DNA from: Blumeriella jaapii
Lineage: Eukaryota > Ascomycota > Leotiomycetes > Helotiales > Drepanopezizaceae
Assembly (NCBI GenBank): GCA_009599575.1
Contig: VWND01000027.1
Span: 107,001 to 171,000 of the forward strand
Reading direction: 5' to 3'
DNA length: 64,000 nt
Part shown: piece by piece, positions 45,834 through 57,134 of the stretch
Position numbering within the stretch: position 1 is the first letter of the stretch
Layout: each line of letters starts with the position of its first letter
Program-made: the position numbers and the translations under genes
The notes under the pieces: model-generated
The model's input: the letters and a program-made list of their open reading frames with translations, nothing else
Database searches by the model: none
What the model was told of the DNA's origin: nothing

Positions 45834-46890
45834 TACCCCACAACGCATTCGTCGCCCTGCTCTTCTCTTTTCTGCGAGGATGCAAGTGCTTACTCTTTGA
45901 CACGATTTTGCACTACTCTATGACGATCACGATTTTCTTTGCGGAATGATAACAAATTCGATACCCCCCCACGCTCTTCGACACCGACGCGGTGCCTTGA
46001 TTCGTCGACCAATGGAAGCAAAGCTAGATTCTGATGCCCGTGAGACGAGCAGTCATTCACCCTCACATCAACCTCTGATCTGGATGACACTGGCTGGATG
46101 CGACAAACAAAACACCCGCATCCATACGTTCTTCCTCCGTGCTCCATGCCCCATCGCCGCGCGGCTGGCTCGCTTGATCCGTCTCACGACTGGAACGCCG
46201 CCTCGATCCGGTTCTACCTTGTGCTCGGGCCGAACGTATAAAACTGCACGAGGACCATTCTGCCTCTTCATTCTCAATTCATATCTACTACTCCACGATT
46301 TGATGACAATTTTTCTTGATTAAATTGATGCCTAATACTCTCGGACGCCACGAATGGCGGGCTGGCTCGATCCGTGTTGAGACTGGAGCGTCGCCCACTC
46401 CCTTAATTCTTCTTTCATCCCCAATGCGGAGCGCGCAATCAGTGCTTGTCCCGCAAGGGGACTCCTGGTCATTTCTTCGCTTACCACTCTTCTTTTCGTG
46501 TATAAAATTCAAGTGTGCGTGTGTTGATGTGTAGGAGTTGTAAGCGGGGGTCTCAGAGGGCGGAGGGAGTTGGCGAGCTAGATACCGGGAGGACTCCTCG
46601 CCTGACACATGGACCGACAGAACAGAGCGGAATGGACGGCGTAGCGCTGAGGGACCGCGAGGAGAGAAGCACGCAGATTCACAAGTGCATAAGTGCATGC
46701 ATAGGTACAAATAGCGGACCTTTTGTCACACATTTCTTTTTTATACCTGCTTTCTCGAGAGTCTTTTGCATGTAAAAATCCCCAGCTTAGCACGTCTCCA
46801 ATGTCCTGCGGGAGGCTTGAGGTAGCGCAGTTTCACGGCGCCCTCCAGAGGTTTAATGGTAATAATATCATCATTATTATCATCACAAGT
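45834..46890. other. Intergenic, no gene supported
   Basis: Start of a 4-kb gene-free stretch. Short open frames here have no recognisable product. Confidence 0.5.
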
Positions 46891-46894
46891 GAAT

Positions 46895-47049
46895 GTAGAT
46901 GGTGTAGGTGGTGTAGATACTGTGGATGGTGTGGATGGTGTGGATACTGTGGATACTGTAGATACTGTAGATACTGTAGATACTGTAGATACTGTAGATA
47001 CTGTAGATACTGTAGATGGTGTAGATACTGTAGATACTGTAGATAGTAT
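46895..47049. repeat. 9-bp microsatellite TGTAGATAC, about 15 units
   Basis: Tandem TGTAGATAC with TGTGGATGG variants. It is followed at about 47050-47105 by a CAGCACAGC-type repeat. Confidence 0.85.
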
Positions 47050-47201
47050 CTACAGCACAGCCAGCACAGCACAGACAGCACAGCCAGCACAGCACAGCAC
47101 AGTACTTCACATGCTGACTGTATAGCCAGCGCCACCTTTTGTCCAGCCGTCGGTTTCTGATCAGGGTCCCTTACTCATGGGTAGTTGAGGTCAAGCTTGT
47201 A

Positions 47202-47219
47202 CAGTACAGTACTGTACTG
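47202..47219. repeat. 18-bp perfect palindrome
   Basis: CAGTACAGTACTGTACTG reads identically on both strands. The CAGTACTG core recurs in intergenic DNA across the window. Confidence 0.85.
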
Positions 47220-47740
47220 CTGTAGTATAGCGTAGTGTAGTGTAGCATATACAGCACTTTATGCAGATCATGCTCCGCCGCTCCAGATAGATACAGTACA
47301 GCACCGAGACGGATCAGGCGAGTCGCCGTCTTCTCCTTTCCTCTCCACTCCTCTGCTCCCCTCCCCCTCGGCGTGATCGGCGAGCCGTCCAGACGGTACC
47401 GAGATGCGTGAGCGATCCTGTGTGGGGGGGGGGGGGGCGCGGGGCGGGGAGGGATAGGGATGGCTAGTGTGTGAGGGGCGGTTTCGTTTCACGGGTCGCC
47501 TTCCTCGGAATAGAAGCGTGCTTTTGGCGTGGTTTGGAAACGTCGGGCGGGGATGGCAAGATGGGCTTGCTCGTGCATTGATGTGCGATGGGGTGGGATA
47601 TGGGGGAGGGGGAGGCGGAGGGGGGGTGCGGGAGTGTGCTGCTGTGTACTGTAAATGCGACGCGCCGCGGTATGGGATTCTATTTCTGGAGGGGGGGGAC
47701 GTGGAGAGGTAGGGAAGCATGTCAGTACCGTAACGTACAG

Positions 47741-47888
47741 TCTGGTTTTGTAGAGTCTGGTTTTGTAGAGTCTGGTTTTGTACAGTCTGGTTTTGTAGAG
47801 TCTGGTTTTGTACAGTCTGGGTTTGTACAGTCCAGTATTGTACAGTCCAGTATTGTACAGTCCAGTATTGTACAGTCCAGTATTGTAC
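47741..47888. repeat. 15-bp tandem repeat, ten units in two variants
   Basis: Units TCTGGTTTTGTA(G/C)AG (first six) then TCCAGTATTGTACAG (last four), all exactly 15 bp apart. Confidence 0.9.
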
Positions 47889-48830
47889 TACACGAGGAGG
47901 GAGAAAAGGGAAAAAGAGAGGGCTCGATAGGATTGGGCATGTGTATACCCGCCATTCGGGTTGGAGCAGGTGGTCGTGGTGCTTGAATTGACCGGCTCGG
48001 CGTCGGTGTCCTTGGAGTGGGATGGCAAGCCAACGTCCATCAGCTCCGCATGACGATATCTCTCCGTGCCTGACTCCTCAGCATCCCGTCGCGTCGAAGC
48101 GGGAATGTGACACTCGTCTCGAGTAGAGTAACACATCTTGGAAAGGGGGGGCGAGGGGGGGATTTCTCGCTTAAGGGAGAGCTAAGCGTGACCGTTGCCA
48201 AGAGAGGCCAACGTCGAGGACTTGGGACGAGAGTGAAGTATGTATGTACAGTATGTGTACAGTGAGTACAGTACAGTACTGTATGTGCGTACTGTATGTG
48301 CGTATGTGCGTCTGTACAGTACGTACAGTACGTACAGTACTTACCGTACCGTACTGCAAGTATGCAGCTCGAGACCACGGCGGCCGTGAGACGGTCGGAA
48401 CCGTCCCAGCCAAGCCAGGTCGGCAAGGCATACTGGTTGTGGAAGCTGAGCGGTGCCCACCTGCACTTGGGATCATGTTCCCAACTGCGCAACTTCCCGA
48501 CTGCGGATCGAGGGATGGGATGTGGCAGGTGGCACTTGGGACGGCGCGGGGATGGCTGGTCCGTCGTCTGGCCTCGGCCGTCCGGTGTGTCCTGTCCGGT
48601 CCGGGACGGTAAGGCGCTCACACGCCAGCGAGTGACAAGTGAGAGCGAGCATGGAGCGCAGGGCGGCGCCAGGAGAAGCGCTGGCGTTGGGAGCGATGGC
48701 CGTGTGGAGGGGGAGGGGGGATGGGGGATGGGGGATGGATGTACGGTCTGTTGGGCGTGGTGAAGTGAAGGTGAAGATGGTAGGTACATGTGTTGTAAGT
48801 ATCAGTACATAGGTAGGATGGAGTAGCACT
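47889..48830. other. Intergenic with TACAGTACTGTA cluster
   Basis: No gene supported. A dense cluster of GTACAGTAC/GTACTGTATG elements lies at about 48240-48360. GGGGATGG repeats lie at about 48710-48740. Confidence 0.5.
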
Positions 48831-48869
48831 ACTGTAGTCGTACGTATATACACACATATAGTACTGTAC

Positions 48870-49155
48870 AAAGATACATATATAAAGTACATACATACAT
48901 ACAGATCTACATACAGATATACATACAGATCTACATACAGATATACATACAGATATACATACAGATATACATATGTACAGATATACATATATACATATAT
49001 ACATACATACATACATACATACATACAGTACATACATACAGTACATACATACACACAATACATACATATAGTACATACCATACATACACATACATACCGT
49101 ACATACACACATACTGTACATATAGTACATACCATACATACACATACACACACAC
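48870..49155. repeat. TACA / ACAGATA microsatellite
   Basis: Nearly 290 bp of tandem TACA with ACATACAGAT interruptions, ending in an ACACACAC run. Confidence 0.9.
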
Positions 49156-49833
49156 ACCCTCGACCACCCAACAAAGCGCTTGTCTTCTCCACTCTTCCCC
49201 CGAGAGTCACGGGACTCGCGTGGCACTACCGACACCCCCCGAGTCCACTTCCGACACCCGCCCGCGCTGGTTCTCTTTCTTCCCGCTATAATTAGCATCG
49301 CCGTCCTCCATCTCGTCTATCAGCGACAACTCCCATCTATCGTCCATCTCCATCCATCTCCATCCCCATCCATCTCCATCCGCACATCCACGCTTCGACC
49401 CCGATTCCCCCCTTTCTTTTGACCCCCCTCCCCCCACCGCTGCGCCTATAACACACCTGCCGCCCCCGTCCCCCGTGCCAACGCGATCGCCGCTCCGAGT
49501 CCGCCGCACACACGCTTCGAGTGCTCTCCGCCAGTGTTCCAGACCTTCCTCTGTCGCAGCCGAAGTCTGTTCCTCGGGCGCATCCAGTCGCTCCCTCGCT
49601 CTCTCGCTCGCGCTCCCTCGTTCCCTCGCTCTCTTCCGCGCTCTCAATCTGCGTTTCAACACCACGACCAACACCACCACCACCACCACCACCACCACCA
49701 CCTCCACCTCAACCTCAACCACTGCCACGGCCGCTGCCACCATCGCATCGCGATCCCCATCGTCAATCGGCCTACCGCGACCCAGTTCACCGCCGCTTCC
49801 GCCCTTCTTCCGCAGGACCGGCGCGTCGCCGCC
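49156..49833. other. Promoter and 5' leader of the MADS gene
   Basis: Pyrimidine-rich with CATCTCCATC (about 49347-49385), CTCGCTC (about 49590-49630) and ACC/CAC (about 49660-49710) repeats. This looks like a long low-complexity 5' untranslated region. Confidence 0.5.
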
Positions 49834-51799
49834 ATGGGCCGAAGAAAGATCGAGATCAAGGCCATCAAGGATGACCGGAATCGCTCAGTGTGAGTGGAGG
49901 CGCCATCGTCGCAATGCTGCCTGCGCAACTCCCGGCTGACCCGAGTCTGCAGAACCTTCCTCAAGCGCAAGGGCGGGCTGTTCAAGAAGGCGCATGAGCT
50001 CTCCGTCCTCTGCTCCGTCGACGTCGCCGTCATCATCTTTGGCAACAACAAGAAGCTCTACGAGTACTCGAGCAGCGACATTGGCGAGATCCTGACCCGC
50101 TACCAATATGTAGGTCGCCCCCGCGCCCGCGTGCGGGCCGACGGAAGCTGACAGCGATGCAGTATGGGGGAGCCAACGAGCACAAGGGTCCGGCCGACTT
50201 CAGTGGCAAGGGGAAGCTGGACGACGACGACGACGACGACGATGGCTCGGCCCCATCGCATCACGGCTCCGTCGAGCCGCAGATGATGCCGCCGCAGTTC
50301 CAGACGCAGACCTTCCAGCACATGCGCCACACACCCCATCCGCCTCGCCGCCGATGCCCAACGGCGTCTTCCCGCACCATGCCCAGCGGCAACACACGCC
50401 CCAACCTGGATCACGGCCGACGTCGCGAAATGCCATTCACCGACCAACCTCGAATCTGGGGCCCCAACATCAACATCCGCACCCGCCGCCCAACAGTGGC
50501 TACGCCTTCATGCCCAACCCGGCCATGTACAATGCGCAGAATGGCGCGCCGCTCCCGCCGCATCCGCACGCCTTGCCCCCGCACATGCAACAAGCTCCGA
50601 TGCATGGCCCTCCGTCGGGCATTCCGCAGCCCGGCGGTGCTCAGTACCCCAACTACGGGCCACCACCGCCTCAGCAGCAGCAGCAGCCGGCGGCGCCGCA
50701 GCACCCTCACCCGCAGCACGTCCAGCAGTTGTACGTCGAGGAGCCGCGCCCCGCGTCCGTGCCGCCCGAGTTCCCGCAAGAGAGGCCGCTGTCGACGTCT
50801 CCGCCGCAGCCGCAACGTCGGGGAACGCCGCAGCAGCAGGCCCAGCCACCGCCGCCGCCGAAAGGGCCCGGGGAGCCAGCCTCGGCACCCCATCAGATGC
50901 TGGAGCCCGTGAAGAGGATGTCGACCAAGTCACGCAGCATCTTCACGCCGATCGACGAGTCGAGATCCATCCTGTCGCAGCATTGGGCCACATCGCACTC
51001 CCTCGAACCCAATCGCGGCGACCTGCTGCCGAATGCCTTCCATCGGGCGCAATCGGTGGAGGTGGGCGCTGTGACGCGGACCACGACGGGCAGCTCGCCT
51101 CCCCCGCCGGCACGTGCGCAAACCCACGACAAGAATCGCAACATCTCCATCTCCTCCATGGACGGATGCAAACCGCCATCCCGGGCCAACTCGGCCCAGA
51201 TGCCCGGGGGCAAGCGTCCCGTGTTGAAGGTGCAGATTCCCGACGAGCCGTCCGAGGCCGGCAGCCCCGCCGGCGACTCGAGCCCGCGATCCAGCGGCCA
51301 CGCCGCATCCAACGCCCAGAAGAACGGTCTAGGCAACTCCGACCCACACACCTCGGGCGTCGTGCTTCCGCCCCCATCGCCCTCCGCATCCGCCCTCCTC
51401 TCAGCTGGCGCCTCAGGCCCGCCCAACCCCTTCGCTCGGCCGCACCCCGTGTCCCAAGCCCCTCCGCCGTCGAATAACAACAACAACAACCCCTCCACCA
51501 CCACCAACAACAACAACAGCTCCCTCATCGACACCCCCGTGTCCGCGCTGCCGTCGAGGTTTATGAACAACGAGTTCTTGCCCAGCCCGAGCAGTTTCTA
51601 TCCGGATTGGAACTTCCGGGGTGGCGATTCAAACACGCTTCCCAGCCCGCTGAACTTTGCCACCCCAGTCATTGGCACAGGGCCGAGCTTCCTTCGCGAA
51701 GACAGTGGCGGCCGCGATGGGAACACCCATGGGAAACGAAAATCGCCTGATGCGGATGGCGAGAGCGCGGAAGCCAAGCGACCGAAAATCGAGGCGTGA
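49834..51799 (+). CDS. MADS-box transcription factor, RlmA/Rlm1 (MEF2-type), one-base frameshift in assembly
   Basis: Nuclear DNA-binding protein; fungal RlmA is the target of the cell-wall-integrity MAP kinase. Three exons, 49834-49889, 49953-50109 and 50163-51799; introns are 63 and 53 bp. Residues 1-60 are a textbook MEF2-type MADS box: [19 protein letters not shown], then [39 protein letters not shown]. The MEF2-like [17 protein letters not shown] extension follows. The rest is Pro/Gln/His-rich and disordered, with a C-terminal Lys/Arg cluster (KRKSPDADG...EAKRPKIEA). Near 50333-50337 the frame must shift: FQHMRHTP lies in one frame and [15 protein letters not shown] in another. One extra C in a C run restores it. 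No intron fits there. Confidence 0.88.
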
Positions 51800-52476
51800 T
51801 CTGCTCGTGGTTTTGTCTTTTTCGAATTGACGCGGCCCGGACTGATGGTTGGTTCACATGATACGCTATGCTACGATAAATACCTGAGTTGCGCCGCCAC
51901 CCTGGAGACGGATACGGTGGCTTTTGCTCGCCTGCTTGCCTGCCACTTTTATACTACTCAATCTATTTATTCCTTCTCTTCACCTCCCTCTCCTTTCCTT
52001 TCTTATCTCCCTGTCAGGGCACACACAGCTGTACTCGGTATTGGCTGGCTTGCTGCATTGGGTGGTGTCTGGGGTCTGGGGTCTGGGGTCTAGCGAACAC
52101 GTCCGTATCAAAATGGGGATCCTTTTTTTTTTTTTTTTTTTTTCTCTCTTTGTCTTTTTGTGGGTTTGGGGTCTCGCGTTTCTTGCTTGTGCTTGGTTTT
52201 GCTACGCGCCGTCCGTTGATATTGTTGAGCGATGGGGGAGGGGAAGGAGGCGGTCGGCGTTAGGCTTGCGTTGCGGATGCGGGTACGGACGCCGATGTGT
52301 TTGTCTGCCTGGACTTTGTTTCTCTTCTCACATGGAGAATCTAGGAGGGGCGGATTAGATGGATCAATGGATGGGTTTATAGGTAGCTAGGCAGTTATGT
52401 AGCGTGGGATGGGATAGGATGGGATAGGATAGGATAGGCATGCGTTTGAATGAAATGCATGCACGCACGCACGCAC
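51800..52476. other. Intergenic, 3' flank with poly-T
   Basis: No gene. A run of about 19 T lies at 52124-52142, a GGTGTCTGGGGTCTGGGG tandem at about 52060-52092, and a GGGATAGGAT tandem at about 52405-52437. Confidence 0.6.
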
Positions 52477-52565
52477 GAATTGAACTGAAAAGAATTGAAC
52501 TGAAAAGAATTGAACTGAAAAGAATTGAACTGAAAAGAATTGAACTGAAAAGAATTGAACTGAAA
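52477..52565. repeat. 15-bp tandem repeat, six units
   Basis: GAATTGAACTGAAAA repeated six times with no substitutions until the last unit. Confidence 0.9.
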
Positions 52566-52669
52566 TGGAACGGAATCACCATGTCTGCCTGAAACCAAGC
52601 AGAGAAAAGCAGAGAGCGGGTGTCTCGAATGGTTGGGCTGGTTTGCCTTGACAGATGCACGATGCGGTA

Positions 52670-53053
52670 CCTGCTTGCTTGCTTGCTTACTCACCTACTC
52701 ATCTATTCACCTACTCACCTATTTATCAATTTATTTATTCACTTACTTATTTATTTATTTACTCATTTACTCACTTACTCACTTACTCACTTACTCACTT
52801 ACTTATTTATTCACTTATTTGCTTACTTACTTATTTGCTTACTTACTTGCTTACTTTCTCATTTACTCATTTACTCGCTTACTCGCTTACTTACACACTT
52901 ACTTATTTACTCACTTATTCACTTACTCACTTACTCATTTACTTACCTACTCACCTACTCACTTATTTACCTATTCACTTATTCACTTACTCACTTACTT
53001 ATTTACTTATATACTTACTTACTCACTTACTCACTTACTTACTTACTTACTTA
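52670..53053. repeat. TTAC/TCAC tetranucleotide microsatellite, about 385 bp
   Basis: Imperfect tetranucleotide array (CTTA, CTCA, TTTA variants). It opens all plus frames with Leu/Thr/Tyr/Ser-rich readings, which should not be taken for a membrane protein. Confidence 0.92.
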
Positions 53054-53692
53054 CCTACACTTCCCTGACGGGTTTGAAAGTCCGTCACACACGCTCATCG
53101 TCCTACTTTAGAAGGTGATGACACGTCGAAGAAGGTCACGTCAGGCTGTTTGATAATAAAAGGTCGTCGGGCTGTTGAGAAAGAAAAAGGGAGAAAGGTA
53201 GATAGGAGGAGGTGTGCAAGGACGCTATTTATCTATTCATTTATCTATTTATTTATTTATTCACTTATTTATTTACTTATATGCTCATTTACTTACCTAC
53301 ACTTTCCTGACGGATTTGAAAGTCCGTCACATACGCTCAGCGTCCTACTGTAGGAGGTGATAACACGTCGAAGAAGGTCGTCACGTCAGGCTGTTTGATA
53401 ATAAAAGGCCGTCGGGCTGTTGAGAATAAAGGAAGAGAAAGGTAGATAAAGGAGGGATGCAAGGACGCTATTTATCTATTTATTTATTTATTCATTTATC
53501 TATTCATTTATCTATTCACTTACCTACACTTTCCTGACGGATTTGGAGGTCCGTTACATGCGCTCAGCGGGCTATTGTAAAAGATAATAACACGTCAAAA
53601 AAGTCGTTCGGCTGTTTGATAACAAAAGGTCGTCGGGCTGTTAAGAAAGGAGGAGGGAGAGAGGTAGATGAGAGGGGGTGCAAGGACGCTTG
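53054..53692. repeat. Three-copy minisatellite, 227-242 bp unit with hairpin
   Basis: Units start with CCTACACTT at 53054, 53296 and 53523. Shared blocks are an inverted repeat (TGACGGA...TCCGTCA, for example 53308-53329), AACACGTC, GGCTGTTTGATAA, GTCGGGCTGTT and CAAGGACGCT. The copies are separated by TTATCTATT microsatellite. They differ by 10-20 percent by eye, the third most. Confidence 0.85.
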
Positions 53693-53822
53693 CTCGTCAC
53701 CAGCACCAGCACCAGCATGGAGGGGAGATGCGATTCAAACCAAGCCAATTGTGCATGCATTGCTAGCGCGGCCTCGCTTGGGCAGGGCCATCATATGGTA
53801 AGGTAGGCAAGGTGGAGAGGAA

Positions 53823-54770
53823 TCAGGCAAACACCGCTACGTTCTTGCTCATCCCCATGCCCGTCGCCATCCCATGCATCAGAATGGCGTCCAGCCAGAC
53901 CTGCTCGCTCTCCTGGCCCCAGCCGCGCTCCTGGCCCCACGCGACGACCTTGCCCCTCCGCGCGACGACCTCGCCCAAGCCGGCCATCATGTCACCCGTG
54001 CGCGCGACCGACGAGTAGGCGTCGAACTCCACGACCTGGACGCTCGGCACGTCGCGCAGCACGGCCTCGAGCAGGTCTCCGCAGAAGCGCTCGTAGAAGC
54101 CCTCGCTCTTACGGAAACCGGCGAAGATGGCGTCGCTCGGGTCGCACTCCACGAAGACCTTGAGCACGCGCACGCTGGTGCAGTCCGCGAGGCCGAGGGC
54201 CGCATTCACGACCCAGCCTGGCGGCGGGTTGTTCCAGCCCGGCCCGACGCGGAGTTGCAGCGAGCTGAGGGAGGAGCGCCAGCGCGCCGGGAGACGCGCG
54301 AGGAGGGGACGCTTGGTCTTGAAGTATTTCCCTGGGTAGGTCGGGAAGATGCGGACGGTGTGCGTGCTGAAGAAGTGGTGCGCGCTCTCGCGGTAGATCT
54401 GCCGCGAGACGCGGAAGAGGGCGAAGAGCTGCGTGCGCTGCAAGAGCTTGAAGATCGAGGGGTCAAGGTCGATCACGCTGGGAACGGGCGCGAAGACCAG
54501 CGAGTAGATCTTCGTGCGCAGTTCCGACGGGAGGCGGCTGAAGGGGAAGGGCTTTGGGGTGGACGTCGTGGCGGCGGTGTCCTCGTCCGAGGATGGGCAG
54601 GCAGAGGCCAGATTCGAGGACGACGGCGTCGTGTATGTCGAGGATTGAGGCGTCTCGAGGATGCGCCGGGGCCGCAGGACTAGATGGTTGTTGGCTCTTC
54701 CTCGCATCGTGATCGAGATGCGTGATGATGGTGCTGGTGATCTCGAGCGGAGAAGAGATGGACGGTACAC
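53823..54770 (-). CDS. F-box-like fungal protein, unknown function
   Basis: Single-exon gene of 315 residues. After a Ser/Pro/Thr-rich N-terminus, about residues 73-120 read FPFSRLPSELRTKIYSLVF and LFRVSRQIYRESAHHFFSTH. This is the usual layout of fungal F-box-like or 2EXR-related proteins (LPxELRxxIY...LLxVSRQIYxE). The rest (TVRIFPTYPGKYF, SLSSLQLRVGPGWNNP) is the typical unassigned C-terminal part with Leu-rich strands. Substrate-receptor function in an SCF ubiquitin ligase is possible but not shown. The start could be the internal MRGRANNHL at 54707, since the first 21 residues are basic low-complexity sequence. Confidence 0.65.
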   Translation of the reverse strand: MYRPSLLRSRSPAPSSRISITMRGRANNHLVLRPRRILETPQSSTYTTPSSSNLASACPSSDEDTAATTSTPKPFPFSRLPSELRTKIYSLVFAPVPSVIDLDPSIFKLLQRTQLFALFRVSRQIYRESAHHFFSTHTVRIFPTYPGKYFKTKRPLLARLPARWRSSLSSLQLRVGPGWNNPPPGWVVNAALGLADCTSVRVLKVFVECDPSDAIFAGFRKSEGFYERFCGDLLEAVLRDVPSVQVVEFDAYSSVARTGDMMAGLGEVVARRGKVVAWGQERGWGQESEQVWLDAILMHGMATGMGMSKNVAVFA

Positions 54771-55310
54771 GTTCTTTCACGCTCTCAGAAAAAGGATTCG
54801 GACCGCGGAGCACGATGTGAAGAGAAATACTGTGTATTGATCAACTATCGACAAGAAGAGCATTGCCTAGGAAGTAGGCCAAGAGGGTGAAAGGAGGTTG
54901 AGACGAGGTCCAGATTGTAGAGGTGCAACGGGATCGAACTACTCTGGACGGCCAATGCGTGACGCATCAGCCGTCTAGTATCCAATTCTTGAGCATGCCA
55001 TTTCTTCTCCCTTTTCGTTCAGCTCTTATCCGTGTAGGCAATGAGGAGTTTGAGTCAAATGTTCCAAGGTGATCAACTTTGTTTGGAAAAACGAGGAGTC
55101 GGAGGACGTTGCGCTTTTTATACTGCTCGCCCGCAAACAAAGCTAAAGAAGACGCTTGCCTGAACTGGGCTTAGACGATCAGCCTCTCCAAAATATTTAT
55201 CGGGATGTCCTCACCAGTTCTCCAGCTCCAGCTCCAGCTCCAGCTCAAGCGGCGACCGAATCAACCTGCCAGTGTTTCTTCGCTGAACATACCTGTGGAT
55301 CATACGCATC
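54771..55310. promoter_or_regulatory. Divergent promoter with 29-bp inverted repeat
   Basis: At 54947-54975 lies GACGGC-CA-ATGCGTGACGCAT-CA-GCCGTC, a nearly perfect palindrome with both arms intact apart from the symmetric CA/CA. Its centre contains TGACGCA/TGCGTCA, a bZIP-type half site. It lies between the divergent F-box-like and TIM50 genes. Whether it is a protein site or a structured RNA element is unknown. Confidence 0.45.
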
Positions 55311-57134
55311 GTGTTGTTCAGCATCATGTTGCCGTTGTCCAGATCAGCGACGCGTTCGTTGAGAGCGCCCGGATTCCCGATACCGCGACCAACACACCGG
55401 ATAGCCTCCTCGCCGGTTTGGGTACGGTCGATAGTACGCAACAACAAGCCGAATGATGCGATTAAGAAAGCGACAGACTTCTCCAGGCCGGTGGGAAAGC
55501 CTGTGCCAGGGGGGCCCAGAGGAGTGAACCCAACCGTGAGCCAGCCGCTACAAAGAAAGAGCAGTGACAAGTCTGGCCGACCCGACTACGCGAAGAACCA
55601 AGATATCCGCACAGGCACAACCTCACAACGCAATGGCGCTTCGCAAGCTACGGGAACTGGAGTCAGAGAGACTGGGAGTCGGGAGAAGGAGACCGGAGAG
55701 TTTCCGAGACGCAGGTGGAGTTCGACACGGCAGCCGCGCCCTCGCAAAATACAGCTCCTCAATCTACGTCGCCGTCTGCCGTCGATCCTGCAGAAGCCCA
55801 GATCCCGAACCAGCCCTTACCAGACCTGACGCAGGGGATCCCGTCGACCTGGGAATTCGAGTCAATGGGGCGCGCAGCGAAGACCTCGTTGAACCTGACG
55901 GAGGCTGAGGAGCAACAAGCCCCGGGGGGTGGCGGCAGAGGCCGTGGGGAGCTGCCAGCATCTGCATACGTATCCTCGACTGAGAAGAGGCGGTTGAAGG
56001 TGGCCAACTACTTGTACGCCGCATTTGCCGTCACGGTGGTGACTGGGACCCTCTTTCTCGGCCGGAACTGGGAGACGGAGGAGGAGGAACTGGCACATGC
56101 AGATGCGCCGTCAGGATGGGCTGTTGGACTGATGTGGGCTCGTGCAAAGGCCCGATTGGGAGACCAGTTGAGCTACTACAACGAGCCGACGTTTCGAAAG
56201 CTCTTACCTGATCCAGACCCCATCTTTGAGCGTCCATACACCCTGGTGTTGAGCTTGGAGGATCTCCTGATCCACAATGAATGGACAAGAGAGCACGGAT
56301 GGAGGATGGCAAAGAGACCGGGAGTGGATTACTTCTTGAGATACTTGAGCCAGTACTACGAGCTGGTACTTTTCACAAGTCAGCCATTTGCGATGGCAGA
56401 GCCTGTTTTCCGAAAGCTGGACCCGTACCATATCATCACCTGGCCGCTCTTCAGAGAAGCCACCCGCTATGAGAATGGCGAGTACATCAAAGTGAGTTCT
56501 CCTAGGTCTGTACTCAGATTCAGGCTGACACCTGCAGGATCTCGCCTATCTCAATCGTGACCTTTCCAAAGTTATCCTCATCGACACTAAACCTGGACAC
56601 GCCCAAAAGCAACCCGAGAACGCCATCATTCTGAACAAATGGGAAGGCGATCCCAAAGACACCGAGCTTGTCGCGCTCATCCCCTTCCTCGAATACTTAC
56701 ACACGATGGCAGTTCCCGACGTGCGCAAAGCGATCGAGTCTTTCCAAGGCAAGCACATTCCTACCGAGTTCGGGCGACGAGAAGCGATCGCGAGACAAAA
56801 GTTTCACGAGCAAATCGCCGAGGAGCAGAAGAAACGCCCGAAGCGGTCCGCGGTGGGGATGTTTGGCAACGCGCTGGGCATCAAGCATCAAACCGTGATG
56901 ATGGATCCCGCGGATCAATCGCCATCTGAGGCATTCGCACAGGGCAAGATGTTGCAAGACCAGGCTCGTGAAAGAGGACAACGCAATTACGAGGCCCTGG
57001 AGAAGGAGATCCGCGAGAACGGCGATAAATGGCTCAAGGAAGAAGCCTTGATGGAGGAGAAAGCCAAGGAGGAGAGCATGAAGGCTATGAAGTCGGGCTT
57101 CACGGGCTTCTTTGGCGGTGGCGGCTCGAAATAA
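55311..57134 (+). CDS. TIM50: TIM50, mitochondrial TIM23-complex receptor (one-base frameshift in assembly)
   Basis: Inner-membrane receptor that hands presequence proteins to the TIM23 channel. Two exons, 55311-56491 and 56538-57134. The start lies at 55311 or at the internal MLPLSRSATRS at 55326, which begins a typical basic presequence. Then follow a polar linker, one TM segment (LYAAFAVTVVTGTLFLG), and the FCP1-like intermembrane domain: DPIFERPYTLVLSLEDLLIH, NEWTREHGWRMAKRPGVDYF, PFAMAEPVFRKLDPYH and VILIDTKPGHAQKQPENAI. The aspartates of active phosphatases are replaced, as in all Tim50. The reading frame breaks between about 55680 and 55710: RETGSREKETG is followed by SETQVEFDT in another frame. 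One extra base is needed. Tim50 is essential, so an assembly error is likely. Confidence 0.9.

Noticed and set aside
46833..47135. Open frames reading VDTVDTVDT or YLQYLQYLQ
   Set aside because: Pure products of the 9-bp TGTAGATAC microsatellite; no start context or flanking coding signal.
48473..49298. Minus-strand frames of 226-249 residues rich in Cys/Tyr/Met/Val
   Set aside because: They read through the TACA microsatellite at 48870-49155 and show no domain.
52620..53118. Long open frames of about 160 residues rich in Leu/Thr/Tyr, resembling membrane proteins
   Set aside because: They are translations of a TTAC/TCAC tetranucleotide array; all three plus frames are open with the same periodic composition.
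54900..54985. Possible minus-strand tRNA (GTTCGATCC-like B box near 54932)
   Set aside because: The T-arm stems do not pair, the acceptor stem does not close, and the nearby hairpin is a palindrome rather than an anticodon arm.
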